This document shows positions 1 through 9,444 of a DNA stretch of 64,000 nt, piece by piece (the stretch's first letter is position 1; each line of letters begins with the position of its first letter). The DNA is from Collimonas rhizosphaerae (lineage in GTDB: Bacteria > Pseudomonadota > Gammaproteobacteria > Burkholderiales > Burkholderiaceae_D): NCBI RefSeq assembly GCF_038896935.1, contig NZ_JBANDC010000005.1, positions 248,001 through 312,000 on the forward strand, in the 5' to 3' direction. The notes under the pieces were generated by a model. The model was not told where the DNA came from and made no database searches. It worked only from the letters and a program-made list of their open reading frames with translations. A program made the position numbers and the translations under genes.

Positions 1-50
1 CGTCAATATATAAGCGACAGCAACCCAACCTATTCCAGAAAGACGCCAGC

Positions 51-1391
<1,341 letters not shown>

Positions 1392-1396
1392 CGTCC

Positions 1397-2050
1397 ATGG
1401 CAACGGCAAATACAGCGGCAACGCCCACCATCGTCGTGTTCGACCTCGGTGGTGTCCTCTTCGACTGGAACCCGGATTACCTTTACCGCAAGCTGATCGC
1501 CGATGAGGCCGAACGCAAATGGTTCCTCGCCAATATCTGCAACGGCGAATGGAATCTCCAGCAAGATGGCGGCCGCCCGTTGAGCGAAGCGACTGCAACG
1601 CTCAGCGAGCACCATCCTGGCCATGCGCAATTGATCCATGCCTTTTACGCGCGCTGGACCGAAATGCTGAACGGTACGCTGGCAGAAGGCATGGCGATTT
1701 TCGAGGCGCTGGAAACAGCCGGCGTGCCGCTGTACGCCCTGACCAACTGGTCGGCCGAAACTTTTCCCTATGCCCGCAAGACCCATCCGTTCCAGTCCGT
1801 CCTCCAGCGCTTCAAGGATGTACTGGTGTCCGGCGAGGAAAAACTGATCAAACCGGATGCGCGCATTTATCAACGCATGCTGGAGCGCATCCGCAAGCAC
1901 TATCCAGGCGCACAAGCGGAACACCTGGTGTTCATCGACGACGTCCAGCGCAACGCCGAGGCTGCGCGCGCGCTCGGCTGGCGCGCCATCCACCACACAT
2001 CTCCCGAATCGACCGCAGCGCAATTGCGTGCGTGGGGTTTGCCGGCATGA
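1397..2050 (+). CDS. HAD-family hydrolase (subfamily IA, variant 3)
   Basis: 217 aa. The HAD motifs are all present: motif I VVFDLGGVLFDWN near the N-terminus, motif II ALTNWS, the motif III lysine in LIKPDARIYQ, and motif IV VFIDDVQRNAEAA. This predicts a Mg-dependent phosphatase or dehalogenase-like enzyme acting through a phospho-aspartate. The FDLGGVLF form is shared with the YihX-like and epoxide-hydrolase N-domain-like branches; the substrate cannot be deduced. The ATG at 1397, 5 nt after the pepP stop, is chosen because upstream residues in this frame are pepP antiframe sequence. Its stop overlaps the next start (ATGA). Confidence 0.88.
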   Translation: MATANTAATPTIVVFDLGGVLFDWNPDYLYRKLIADEAERKWFLANICNGEWNLQQDGGRPLSEATATLSEHHPGHAQLIHAFYARWTEMLNGTLAEGMAIFEALETAGVPLYALTNWSAETFPYARKTHPFQSVLQRFKDVLVSGEEKLIKPDARIYQRMLERIRKHYPGAQAEHLVFIDDVQRNAEAARALGWRAIHHTSPESTAAQLRAWGLPA

Positions 2051-3216
2051 ACCAGCATATCGACCAGCCTCGGACCGACGCCGACATCGCCATCTGCGGC
2101 GCCGGCCCGGTCGGCTTGAGCATGGCGGCCTTGCTGGTGAAACGCGGCGTGGCAGCCGACCGCATTGCCCTCATCGACGCCAAGACAGTCGAGCAGGCGC
2201 GCCAGGATCCGCGCTCCCTGGCGCTGTCCTACGGCAGCCGCCAGATACTGCAAGAGATCGGCGCCTGGCCGGTTGCCGCCACCGCCATCCACCAGATCCA
2301 TGTGTCGCGCCGCGCGCATTTCGGCCGCACGCTGATCCAGCGTGAAGAATTCCAGCTGCCGGCGCTTGGTTATGTCACGCGTTACGGAACCCTGGTGACC
2401 GCGTTGGCGGCACTGCCGGCGTTGGCGGGCGTGCAGTTGCTGAGGCCGGCGCAGGTCAGCGCCAGCACCGAGCAGGAAGACTGCGTAGAGCTGCAATTGT
2501 CGGACGGCCGTGCGTTGCGCAGTAAATTGCTGGTGCAAGCCGAGGGCGGCCTGTTCGGCGCCCAGGACGACAAGTCGCTGCAGCGCGATTACGAGCAGAT
2601 CGGCATCGTCGCCCATGTCCAGAGCAGCGCGCCGGTTGCGCACCGCGCGTTTGAGCGGTTTACCGACCAAGGGCCGCTGGCGCTGCTGCCGCAAGACGAC
2701 GGCCAGGGCAACAACTACGCCTTGGTATGGTGCGTGCGCCCCGCTACCGCCAGCCAGCTGCTGGCGCTGGACGATGCGGCGTTCCTGGCGGCGCTGGCGG
2801 AAGCTTTCGGCGGCCGGCTCGGGCGCTTTACCAAAACCTCGGCGCGCAACAGTTTTCCATTGGGCTTGAATGCATGCCCGGCAGCGTCCGCCAGGACCGT
2901 CGCCATCGGCAACGCCGCGCAAACCCTGCATCCGGTTGCCGGCCAGGGATTGAACCTGGGCCTGCGCGATGCCGCGGTCCTGGCGCGCCTGCTGGCCGGC
3001 GGCACGGAGCCCGATACGCTGCTGCGGTTTACCGCCGCCAGGCAGGCAGACCGGAGCCTGACGATACATCTCACCGACGTCATGGCGCGGATCTTCGCCA
3101 GCGCCCCCGACGGCGCGCTGTCGCAGACCCTGCTCGGCCTGTCGCTCGGGCTGGTCGATGTGGTGAAACCGGCCAGGCGCTTGCTGGCGCAGCAAATGAT
3201 GTTCGGAAGGCGCTGA
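2047..3216 (+). CDS. ubiH: UbiH-like FAD-dependent aromatic hydroxylase
   Basis: 389 aa flavoprotein monooxygenase of the UbiH/UbiF/VisC family, expected to hydroxylate a polyprenylated ubiquinone precursor at the inner membrane. The Rossmann motif CGAGPVGLSMAALL is at residues 17-30. The second FAD motif, GNAAQTLHPVAGQGLNLG followed by LRDA, lies around residue 285. The start overlaps the HAD stop by 4 nt, implying translational coupling. Position after pepP favours ubiH over the ubiF or visC paralogues, but sequence reading alone cannot separate them. Confidence 0.8.
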   Translation: MNQHIDQPRTDADIAICGAGPVGLSMAALLVKRGVAADRIALIDAKTVEQARQDPRSLALSYGSRQILQEIGAWPVAATAIHQIHVSRRAHFGRTLIQREEFQLPALGYVTRYGTLVTALAALPALAGVQLLRPAQVSASTEQEDCVELQLSDGRALRSKLLVQAEGGLFGAQDDKSLQRDYEQIGIVAHVQSSAPVAHRAFERFTDQGPLALLPQDDGQGNNYALVWCVRPATASQLLALDDAAFLAALAEAFGGRLGRFTKTSARNSFPLGLNACPAASARTVAIGNAAQTLHPVAGQGLNLGLRDAAVLARLLAGGTEPDTLLRFTAARQADRSLTIHLTDVMARIFASAPDGALSQTLLGLSLGLVDVVKPARRLLAQQMMFGRR

Positions 3217-3235
3217 ATCCGCGCCTGCCGCACGA

Positions 3236-3276
3236 TAAAAAAAGCCGCGGCAGTTTTACCTGCCGCGGCTTTTTTA
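3236..3276. terminator. Bidirectional intrinsic terminator between ubiH and pntB
   Basis: Perfect 10-bp stem GCCGCGGCAG/CTGCCGCGGC (3244-3253 and 3260-3269) with a 6-nt loop, preceded by seven A and followed by six T. It can terminate both convergent operons. Confidence 0.9.
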
Positions 3277-3292
3277 CAAGGACAGCCGACGC

Positions 3293-4729
3293 TTACTCGA
3301 TCGCCTTAGCCATATCTTCAATCACCTTCTTGGCGTCGCCGAACACCATCATGGTCTTGTCCATATAGAATAGTTCGTTGTCCAGCCCGGCATAGCCCGA
3401 GGCCATCGAACGCTTGTTGACGATCACGGTCTTGGCTTTGTAGGCTTCCAGGATAGGCATGCCGGCAATCGATGACTTCGGATCCTTGGCAGCCGGATTG
3501 ACGACGTCGTTGGCGCCCAGCACCAGCACCACATCGGCCTGGGCGAATTCGCTGTTGATGTCTTCCATCTCGAACACCTGGTCGTACGGCACTTCGGCCT
3601 CCGCCAGCAGCACGTTCATGTGGCCTGGCATGCGCCCCGCCACCGGGTGAATCGCGAACTTGACGATGACACCCTTGTGCGACAGTTTTTCAGCCAGCTC
3701 CATCAATGCATGCTGGGCACGCGCCACCGCCAGGCCGTAGCCGGGAACGATGATGACGGTTTCAGCATTCCCCAGCAGGAACGAAGCATCGTCAGCTGAG
3801 CCGGATTTCACCGGGCGCTGGGCCTGTGCGCCAGCCGATGTCGCAGCAGCAGCATCGCCGCCGAAGCCGCCCAGGATCACATTGAAGAACGAACGGTTCA
3901 TCGCCTTGCACATGATGTAAGACAGGATCGCACCACTTGAGCCGACCAGCGAACCGGCGATGATCAGCATCGAGTTGTTCAGCGAAAAACCGATGCCGGC
4001 AGCGGCCCAGCCTGAATAGCTGTTGAGCATCGACACCACCACCGGCATGTCGGCGCCGCCGATCGGGATAATGATCAACACGCCCAGCGCAAACGCGATG
4101 ATGGTCATCAGGATGAAGGGCAGCCAGGACTGCGTCAGCACAAAGATCAACCCCAGTCCCAGCATCGCCACAGCCAGCAACAGGTTGATGAAATGCTGGC
4201 CGCGGAAACTCACCGGCGCGCCCTGGAACAGGCGGAATTTATACTTGCCCGACAACTTGCCGAAGGCGATCACCGAACCGGAGAAGGTAATCGCGCCGAC
4301 GAAGGTGCCGATGAACAGTTCGATGCGGTTACCGGTCGGCAGCAACTCGCCATGTGCGGCGATACCGAAAGCCCATGGCTCCGACACTGCTGCAACCGCG
4401 ATACACACCGCTGCCAGGCCGATCAGCGAGTGCATCGCCGCCACCAGTTCCGGCATCTTGGTCATCTCTACCCGCTTGGCCAGCATGGCGCCGATGCCGC
4501 CGCCCACCACCACGCCGCCGGCCACCAGCCAGAAGCCGAGGCCGGCGCCCTGCGATTCGGCCTTCAGCTTGACGATCAGGGCGATCGTGGTGACGACCGC
4601 AATCGCCATGCCGCTCATGCCGAAGACATTACCGCGCCGCGCCGAAGACGGATGCGACAAACCCTTGAGCGCCTGGATGAAGCAGACCGAGGCGATCAGG
4701 TACAACAAGGTCACCAGGTTCATGCTCAT
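3293..4729 (-). CDS. pntB: NAD(P) transhydrogenase subunit beta
   Basis: 478 aa integral membrane subunit of the proton-translocating transhydrogenase (NADH + NADP+ to NAD+ + NADPH). About nine membrane segments (domain II) occupy roughly residues 1-280. The NADP-binding domain III follows, with VIIVPGYGLAVARAQHAL, HPVAGRMPGHMNVLLAEA and VLVLGANDVVNPAA. Its ATG overlaps the stop of the preceding small subunit by 4 nt. It is the last gene of the operon pntAA-panD-pntAB-pntB on the minus strand and ends just before a bidirectional terminator. Confidence 0.97.
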   Translation of the reverse strand: MSMNLVTLLYLIASVCFIQALKGLSHPSSARRGNVFGMSGMAIAVVTTIALIVKLKAESQGAGLGFWLVAGGVVVGGGIGAMLAKRVEMTKMPELVAAMHSLIGLAAVCIAVAAVSEPWAFGIAAHGELLPTGNRIELFIGTFVGAITFSGSVIAFGKLSGKYKFRLFQGAPVSFRGQHFINLLLAVAMLGLGLIFVLTQSWLPFILMTIIAFALGVLIIIPIGGADMPVVVSMLNSYSGWAAAGIGFSLNNSMLIIAGSLVGSSGAILSYIMCKAMNRSFFNVILGGFGGDAAAATSAGAQAQRPVKSGSADDASFLLGNAETVIIVPGYGLAVARAQHALMELAEKLSHKGVIVKFAIHPVAGRMPGHMNVLLAEAEVPYDQVFEMEDINSEFAQADVVLVLGANDVVNPAAKDPKSSIAGMPILEAYKAKTVIVNKRSMASGYAGLDNELFYMDKTMMVFGDAKKVIEDMAKAIE

Positions 4730-5052
4730 TGCTGCGCTCCCTCTTTTGCGGCAGGTTTTGCCTTAGGCTCTTTTTTCTTGAACATTTCCAGCATGCGCTG
4801 GGTCACCAGGAAGCCGCCGAATACATTGACGGCTGCCAGCGCCACCGCCAGCGTGCCGGCGACCTGGCCGACGATGCCTTCGGTCAGGCCGGCCGCCAGC
4901 ATGGCGCCGATGATGATGATGGCCGAAATGGCGTTGGTGACCGCCATCAACGGCGTATGCAATGCCGGTGTGACGGTCCAGACCACGTGGTAGCCGACGT
5001 AGATCGCCAGTACGAAAATGATCAGGTTGGTGATGGTGTGCGTGACTTCCAT
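4726..5052 (-). CDS. pntAB: NAD(P) transhydrogenase subunit alpha 2 (membrane part)
   Basis: 108 aa, carrying three or four hydrophobic helices of domain II (ITNLIIFVLAIYVGYHVVW, AISAIIIIGAMLAAG and others) and a charged C-terminus rich in Lys. In E. coli this segment is the C-terminal part of one PntA chain; here the alpha subunit is split, as in many alpha- and betaproteobacteria. The start at 5052 (MEVTHTI) is chosen because the upstream in-frame extension is low-complexity non-homologous sequence. A purine-rich ribosome site lies just upstream. Confidence 0.94.
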   Translation of the reverse strand: MEVTHTITNLIIFVLAIYVGYHVVWTVTPALHTPLMAVTNAISAIIIIGAMLAAGLTEGIVGQVAGTLAVALAAVNVFGGFLVTQRMLEMFKKKEPKAKPAAKEGAQQ

Positions 5053-5113
5053 GGTTTCCCCTTGATAGAAGGACAGCGTTGCCGATTTGCCCAGTTGCCT
5101 TTCAGCATTCGCC

Positions 5114-5476
5114 TTAGATTTTCTTGAGGCCGGTGATCCGGTTGTTGTCGTCGACAAACACCACTTTCGGCACATGGCTGCTGGCCTCTTCATTCGAAAG
5201 CGGGGCATAGGTACAGATGATCAGCAGGTCGCCCAGGTGGGCGCAGCGCGCAGCGGCGCCGTTCAGCGAAATCTCGCCGCTGCCGCGCTTGCCGCGGATC
5301 GCATAGGTCGAGAAACGCTGGCCGTTGTTGACGTTGTACAGCTCGATTTTTTCAAACTCGCGGATGTCTGCCGCTTCCAGCAGGTCTTCATCTATCCCGC
5401 AAGAGCCCTCGTAGTGCAGGTCAGCTTGGGTAACGGTTGCGCGATGGATCTTGGCGCGCAGCATGATGCGTTGCAT
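5114..5476 (-). CDS. panD: Aspartate 1-decarboxylase precursor
   Basis: 120 aa pyruvoyl enzyme making beta-alanine for pantothenate and coenzyme A. The self-cleavage site Gly24-Ser25 is in HYEGSC, Lys9 is in the RAKIHRATVTQADL block, and catalytic Tyr58 is in RFSTYAIRG. The C-terminal PKVVFVDDNNRI is typical. Start chosen at MQRIMLRAK, the conserved N-terminus. Unusually, the gene sits on the same strand between pntAA and pntAB, about 100 bp from pntAA and 61 bp from pntAB, so it is probably co-transcribed with the transhydrogenase. Confidence 0.96.
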   Translation of the reverse strand: MQRIMLRAKIHRATVTQADLHYEGSCGIDEDLLEAADIREFEKIELYNVNNGQRFSTYAIRGKRGSGEISLNGAAARCAHLGDLLIICTYAPLSNEEASSHVPKVVFVDDNNRITGLKKI

Positions 5477-5578
5477 ATCTTGTTTCTCCAGTTTTACGAA
5501 GCCGCCGGCCAAGGCCGGCTGCCCCTTTACAGCCATTGATTAAATCGGTACTTGTCTTGCGCAGCTTATTTGTGTCGC

Positions 5579-6694
5579 TTATTTGCGCAGCACTTCGCCG
5601 CCGCTGCACAGCAAGGTGGCGGCCACGATATCGTCCTCGCGGTTGATCACCAGGCCGCCTTCGGCGTTGATGATCAGCTTGAGGAAATCGAGCAGGTTGC
5701 GCGCATACAGCGCCGAAGCATCGGCCGCCACCAGCGCCGCCAGGTTACCTTCGCCGATGATATGGACGCCATGCTTGACGACGGTCTTGCCGCTTTCCGA
5801 CAAGGGGCAGTTGCCGCCCTGGTCGACCGCCATGTCGAGGATCACCGAACCCGGCTTCATCGCCTTGACGGTGTCTTCGCTGATCAGCACCGGCGCTTTG
5901 CGGCCGGGGATCAGGGCGGTGGTGATGATGATGTCAGCCTGCTTGGCGCGCTCATGCACCAGTTCAGCCTGGCGCCGCATCCAGTCAGCCGGCATCGGCC
6001 GCGCATACCCGCCCACGCCCTGGGCGATTTCCTTTTCTTCGTCGGTAACGAAAGGCACGTCCAGGAATTTTGCGCCGAGCGACTCGATCTGCTCCTTGAC
6101 CGCGGGCCGCACGTCGGAAGCCTCGATCACCGCGCCCAGGCGCTTGGCGGTGGCGATCGCCTGCAAACCGGCAACCCCGGCGCCCATGATCAGCATGCGC
6201 GCCGCCTTGACCGTACCGGCGGCGGTCATCAGCATCGGCATGAAGCGCTGGTAGGTATTGGCCGCCATCAGCACTGCCTTGTAGCCGGCGATATTGGCTT
6301 GCGACGACAGCACATCCATCGATTGCGCGCGCGAAGTGCGCGGCGCCGCTTCCAGTGCAAACGCGGTCAGGCCGTAGCTTGCCATAACAGCAATATTGTC
6401 GGCATCAAAAGGATTCAACATGCCGACCACGACCGTGCCGCTTTTCAGCAAGGCCAGTTCATCGGCGCCGGGAGCGCGCACCTTGAGCACGGTTTCAACG
6501 CCGAACGCCGCGGCGGCAGTGACTATCTCGGCGCCTGCGGCGGCGTAGGCTTCATCGGTAATGCTGGATGAAATGCCTGCGCCGGACTGCACCAGCACCT
6601 GGTGCTTGGCTGCCACCAGCTTCTTTACCGTCTCCGGAGTCGCAGCAACCCGGGTTTCGCCGGGCCGCGTCTCGGCGGGAATGCCGATTTTCAT
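5579..6694 (-). CDS. pntAA: NAD(P) transhydrogenase subunit alpha 1 (soluble NAD domain)
   Basis: 371 aa domain I of the transhydrogenase, which binds NAD(H) on the cytoplasmic face. It begins with the family N-terminus MKIGIPAETRPGETRVA. The Rossmann motif MGAGVAGLQAIATAKRLGA lies at about residues 172-190. It ends at the normal domain I boundary (the sequence stops after EVLRK), confirming a split alpha subunit. It is the first gene of the minus-strand operon; the promoter should lie in the 300 bp upstream, shared with the divergent NUDIX gene. Confidence 0.96.
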   Translation of the reverse strand: MKIGIPAETRPGETRVAATPETVKKLVAAKHQVLVQSGAGISSSITDEAYAAAGAEIVTAAAAFGVETVLKVRAPGADELALLKSGTVVVGMLNPFDADNIAVMASYGLTAFALEAAPRTSRAQSMDVLSSQANIAGYKAVLMAANTYQRFMPMLMTAAGTVKAARMLIMGAGVAGLQAIATAKRLGAVIEASDVRPAVKEQIESLGAKFLDVPFVTDEEKEIAQGVGGYARPMPADWMRRQAELVHERAKQADIIITTALIPGRKAPVLISEDTVKAMKPGSVILDMAVDQGGNCPLSESGKTVVKHGVHIIGEGNLAALVAADASALYARNLLDFLKLIINAEGGLVINREDDIVAATLLCSGGEVLRK

Positions 6695-6996
6695 GTACTT
6701 CTCCCACTATGTTAAGAATTCTTGGATTTGCCGAGGGCGGGATAACGCACCACGCCCCCAGGCCAGGCGGCTCTTCAACCCTGCCCTGCAAATTAGCTGT
6801 ATGGAATCTTACACGGAAAAATTGCGGCTCAACAACCAGAGGTCTTGATGTAGGTTATTTATCCTAAAATTAATCCCCCGTTGTGAATATGGCTACAATC
6901 ACACCCGCTTTCTGTGCTAAGACGCTGCGCCGCCTTGAGCCGCTTCCCATCGAAAACCGGCAGGCAAGTTAAAATATCGGATTAACCGAGGAATTT
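6695..6996. other. Divergent intergenic region pntAA / NUDIX gene
   Basis: 302 bp without a supported gene. It must hold the promoters of the pnt-panD operon (leftward) and the NUDIX-mnmA pair (rightward). An AT-richer stretch around 6850-6880 is a candidate promoter area, but no clear sigma-70 pair could be fixed by eye. Confidence 0.5.
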
Positions 6997-7482
6997 ATGA
7001 CTGACGTTTGGAAACCCTCCGTCACAGTTGCCGCGATCATAGAGCGCGACGGCCGCTTCTTGCTGATTGAAGAAGCGACCAGTGACGGCATCCGCATCAA
7101 CCAGCCAGCCGGCCATCTCGATCCCAACGAGTCGCTGGTGCAGGCGGTCGTGCGCGAAACGCTGGAAGAAACCGCGCACGACTTCACCCCTACCGCGCTG
7201 GTTGGCATGTATATGGCGCGTTATGTATCGGCGCGCACCGGCAAAGCGGTCACTTATTTGCGTTTCGCCTTCTGCGGCGATCTCGGCGCACGGCATGAGC
7301 AGGCGCTCGACCATGGCATCTTGCGCACCTTGTGGATGTCGCGCGACGAACTGGCGGCGTGCACGGAACGCCACCGCAGCCCGCAAGTGCTGCTGTGCAT
7401 CGACGATTACCTGCGCGGCCAGCGCGCGCCGCTGACCATGCTCAACACCCATCCCAGCGCTTGCGGAGCGGCCCATGTCTAA
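6997..7482 (+). CDS. nudJ: NUDIX hydrolase (NudJ-like phosphatase)
   Basis: 161 aa. The Nudix box runs from GHLDPNESL through RETLEETA (residues about 48-70) and fits the GX5EX7REUXEEXGU pattern apart from the usual final Gly, which is Ala here. E. coli NudJ hydrolyses thiamine pyrophosphate precursors and nucleoside di/triphosphates and lies next to mnmA; the same order occurs here, with an 8-nt overlap of the two coding regions. The ATG is preceded by GAGGAAT at the right distance. Substrate inferred only from synteny and family. Confidence 0.88.
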   Translation: MTDVWKPSVTVAAIIERDGRFLLIEEATSDGIRINQPAGHLDPNESLVQAVVRETLEETAHDFTPTALVGMYMARYVSARTGKAVTYLRFAFCGDLGARHEQALDHGILRTLWMSRDELAACTERHRSPQVLLCIDDYLRGQRAPLTMLNTHPSACGAAHV

Positions 7483-8596
7483 TAAAAAACGTGTAGTGAT
7501 CGGCATGTCGGGCGGTGTCGACTCCTCGGTGTCGGCCTGGATGCTGAAACAGCAGGGTTACGAAGTGATCGGCCTGTTCATGAAGAACTGGGAAGACGAC
7601 GACGATTCCGAATACTGTTCGACGCGGCAGGACTGGATCGATGCGGTCAGCGTGGCCGACGTGATCGGGGTCGATATCGAAGCGGTCAATTTTGCCGCCG
7701 AGTACAAGGACCGGGTATTCGCCGAATTCCTGCGCGAGTACCAGGCTGGGCGCACGCCGAATCCGGACGTGCTGTGCAACGCCGAAATCAAGTTCAAGGC
7801 ATTCCTCGACCACGCCATGAAGCTAGGCGCCGACCTGATCGCCACCGGCCATTACGCGCGCGTGCGGCAGGCCGATTCCGGCCGCTTCGAACTGTTGAAA
7901 GCGGTCGACGCCAGCAAGGATCAAAGTTATTTCCTGCACCGGCTGAACCAGTCGCAACTGTCGCGGACCCTGTTCCCGCTGGGGGAAATCCAGAAAACCG
8001 AGGTGCGCAAGATCGCCGAGCAGATCCAGTTGCCGAATGCCAAGAAGAAGGACTCGACCGGCATCTGCTTTATCGGCGAACGGCCGTTCCGCGAATTCCT
8101 GAACCGCTACCTGTCTTATAAGCCGGGACCGATGAAGACCCCCGACGGCGACGTGGTGGGCGAACATGTCGGCTTGAGTTTTTACACGCTGGGCCAGCGC
8201 AAGGGCATTGGCCTGGGGGGCATGAAGACGCACAAGAATGCCGGCGGCGATAGCGATCCCTGGTATGTCGCCAGGAAAGATGTGGAAAACAACACCTTGT
8301 ACATCGTCCAGGGGCATGATCACCCGTGGCTGTTGTCGTCGACGCTGCAGGCTGGCCAGCTCAGCTGGGTGGCAGGAGAAGCGCCGGGCAGCGGCCAGCT
8401 GTCGGCCAAGACACGCTACCGGCAAGCCGACATGGCCTGCGCGTTTGACAGCCTGCTGCTGCCTGGAACGGAAAATTTCGCGCTCAGGTTCAGTGATCCG
8501 CAATGGGCTGTCACCCCGGGGCAATCCGCGGTGCTGTACGACGGCGATGTCTGTCTCGGCGGCGGCATCATCGAATCGTCCGGCAACATCGCCTGA
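7475..8596 (+). CDS. mnmA: tRNA-specific 2-thiouridylase
   Basis: 373 aa enzyme that thiolates U34 of tRNA-Lys, -Glu and -Gln using ATP and a sulfur relay. The PP-loop GMSGGVDSSVSAW is at residues 10-22. The two catalytic cysteines are in NPDVLCNAEIKF and STGICFIGER. The C-terminal beta-barrel region (AVLYDGDVCLGGGII) is complete. It is translationally coupled to nudJ. An 11-bp tandem repeat array begins immediately after the stop codon. Confidence 0.97.
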   Translation: MSNKKRVVIGMSGGVDSSVSAWMLKQQGYEVIGLFMKNWEDDDDSEYCSTRQDWIDAVSVADVIGVDIEAVNFAAEYKDRVFAEFLREYQAGRTPNPDVLCNAEIKFKAFLDHAMKLGADLIATGHYARVRQADSGRFELLKAVDASKDQSYFLHRLNQSQLSRTLFPLGEIQKTEVRKIAEQIQLPNAKKKDSTGICFIGERPFREFLNRYLSYKPGPMKTPDGDVVGEHVGLSFYTLGQRKGIGLGGMKTHKNAGGDSDPWYVARKDVENNTLYIVQGHDHPWLLSSTLQAGQLSWVAGEAPGSGQLSAKTRYRQADMACAFDSLLLPGTENFALRFSDPQWAVTPGQSAVLYDGDVCLGGGIIESSGNIA

Positions 8597-8662
8597 TTCC
8601 TGGTTTTTTCCTGGTTTTTTCCTGGTTTTTTCCTGGTTTTTTCCTGGTTTTTTCCTGGTTTT
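8597..8662. repeat. Six tandem 11-bp repeats after mnmA
   Basis: Six perfect head-to-tail copies of TTCCTGGTTTT start on the base after the mnmA stop codon. The last copy forms the left arm of a hairpin at 8655-8685 (CTGGTTTTGCA/TGCAAAACCAG, perfect 11-bp arms, 9-nt loop). There is no T-tract after the hairpin, so it is not a textbook intrinsic terminator. Perfect copies imply recent slippage expansion. Confidence 0.95.
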
Positions 8663-8982
8663 GCATCTTCCTGGTGCAAAACCAGCGTTCCTCTACAGCC
8701 GGCTGTCCCGGCCTGCATCGATTCCCGCTTCTGCTTAACGTGGTTTGGTTGCGCACCGCACCAAAAAGTTCCTTTTTATTATTGCCATATCAGGAATAGT
8801 CAATTTCCAATATGACCATTTATTGTTGATCGTGATGCCTCTACACTTGCTTCATCGATGGGCGCAACACACAAGCAATATCAACCAATGCAAGTGCGCC
8901 GCTCACCGAGGCAGGACCCGACGGGCTGCACAACGCCTGTTCCGCCGAGCCCGGTGCCATCAACCACTTATCGGAGAAAAAC
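8663..8982. other. Intergenic region mnmA / DUF4148 gene
   Basis: About 320 bp containing the right arm of the repeat-associated hairpin and then AT-rich sequence (8765-8830) that may hold the promoter of the DUF4148 gene. A ribosome site (GGAG) is near 8972. No gene seen. Confidence 0.5.
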
Positions 8983-9255
8983 ATGAACACGAAACAAATT
9001 ATTGCAGGCCTCGCAATTTTGGCTGCCGCTGGCAGCGCCTTGGCCGACGCTCCATATCCACCTGAAACGCCGTTTGTTTCGGCCAAATCGCGCGCCGATG
9101 TCCAGGCCGAACTGGTGCAAGCCCAGAAAGACGGTTCGCTGACCGTGGCCCGCAACCAGTACCCTGTGGTTGCAGCCGTAGGCCAGCCGGAAACCCGCGC
9201 TGACGTAGTCAGCCAGCTCGACAAGGCAGAGCCATCGGTTTATAGCGGCAACTAA
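8983..9255 (+). CDS. DUF4148 exported small protein
   Basis: 90 aa with a Sec signal peptide (hydrophobic IIAGLAILAAAGSALA, likely cut after ALA) followed by a mature region of about 70 residues with two repeats of the S/TRADVxxQL type (KSRADVQAELVQAQKDG and ETRADVVSQLDKA). This is the DUF4148 signature of abundant periplasmic proteins in Burkholderiales; function unknown. It is monocistronic, with a perfect intrinsic terminator downstream. Confidence 0.88.
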   Translation: MNTKQIIAGLAILAAAGSALADAPYPPETPFVSAKSRADVQAELVQAQKDGSLTVARNQYPVVAAVGQPETRADVVSQLDKAEPSVYSGN

Positions 9256-9306
9256 GCTGTAAAAGCATCTGATGCAACACTGATCCAGCGAGTTTCAGAA
9301 TTACAC

Positions 9307-9334
9307 AAAACGCCAGCCTAGCTGGCGTTTTGCT
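9307..9334 (+). terminator. Intrinsic terminator of the DUF4148 gene
   Basis: Perfect 11-bp stem AAAACGCCAGC/GCTGGCGTTTT with a 3-nt loop, flanked by A and T tracts. Confidence 0.85.
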
Positions 9335-9444
9335 ATTATTCAGCCATATCCTCGTTCACCGCGTAACCCGGGGTTTTAGTGTAGTGCAAGCGCTGTCGGC
9401 AAATAAGCGTTCAGACCTCTCTAATCATTACAATTTGGGTTCCC

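Noticed and set aside
8597..8685. Tandem array considered as a CRISPR-like array
   Set aside because: Units are 11 bp and directly adjacent, with no spacers.
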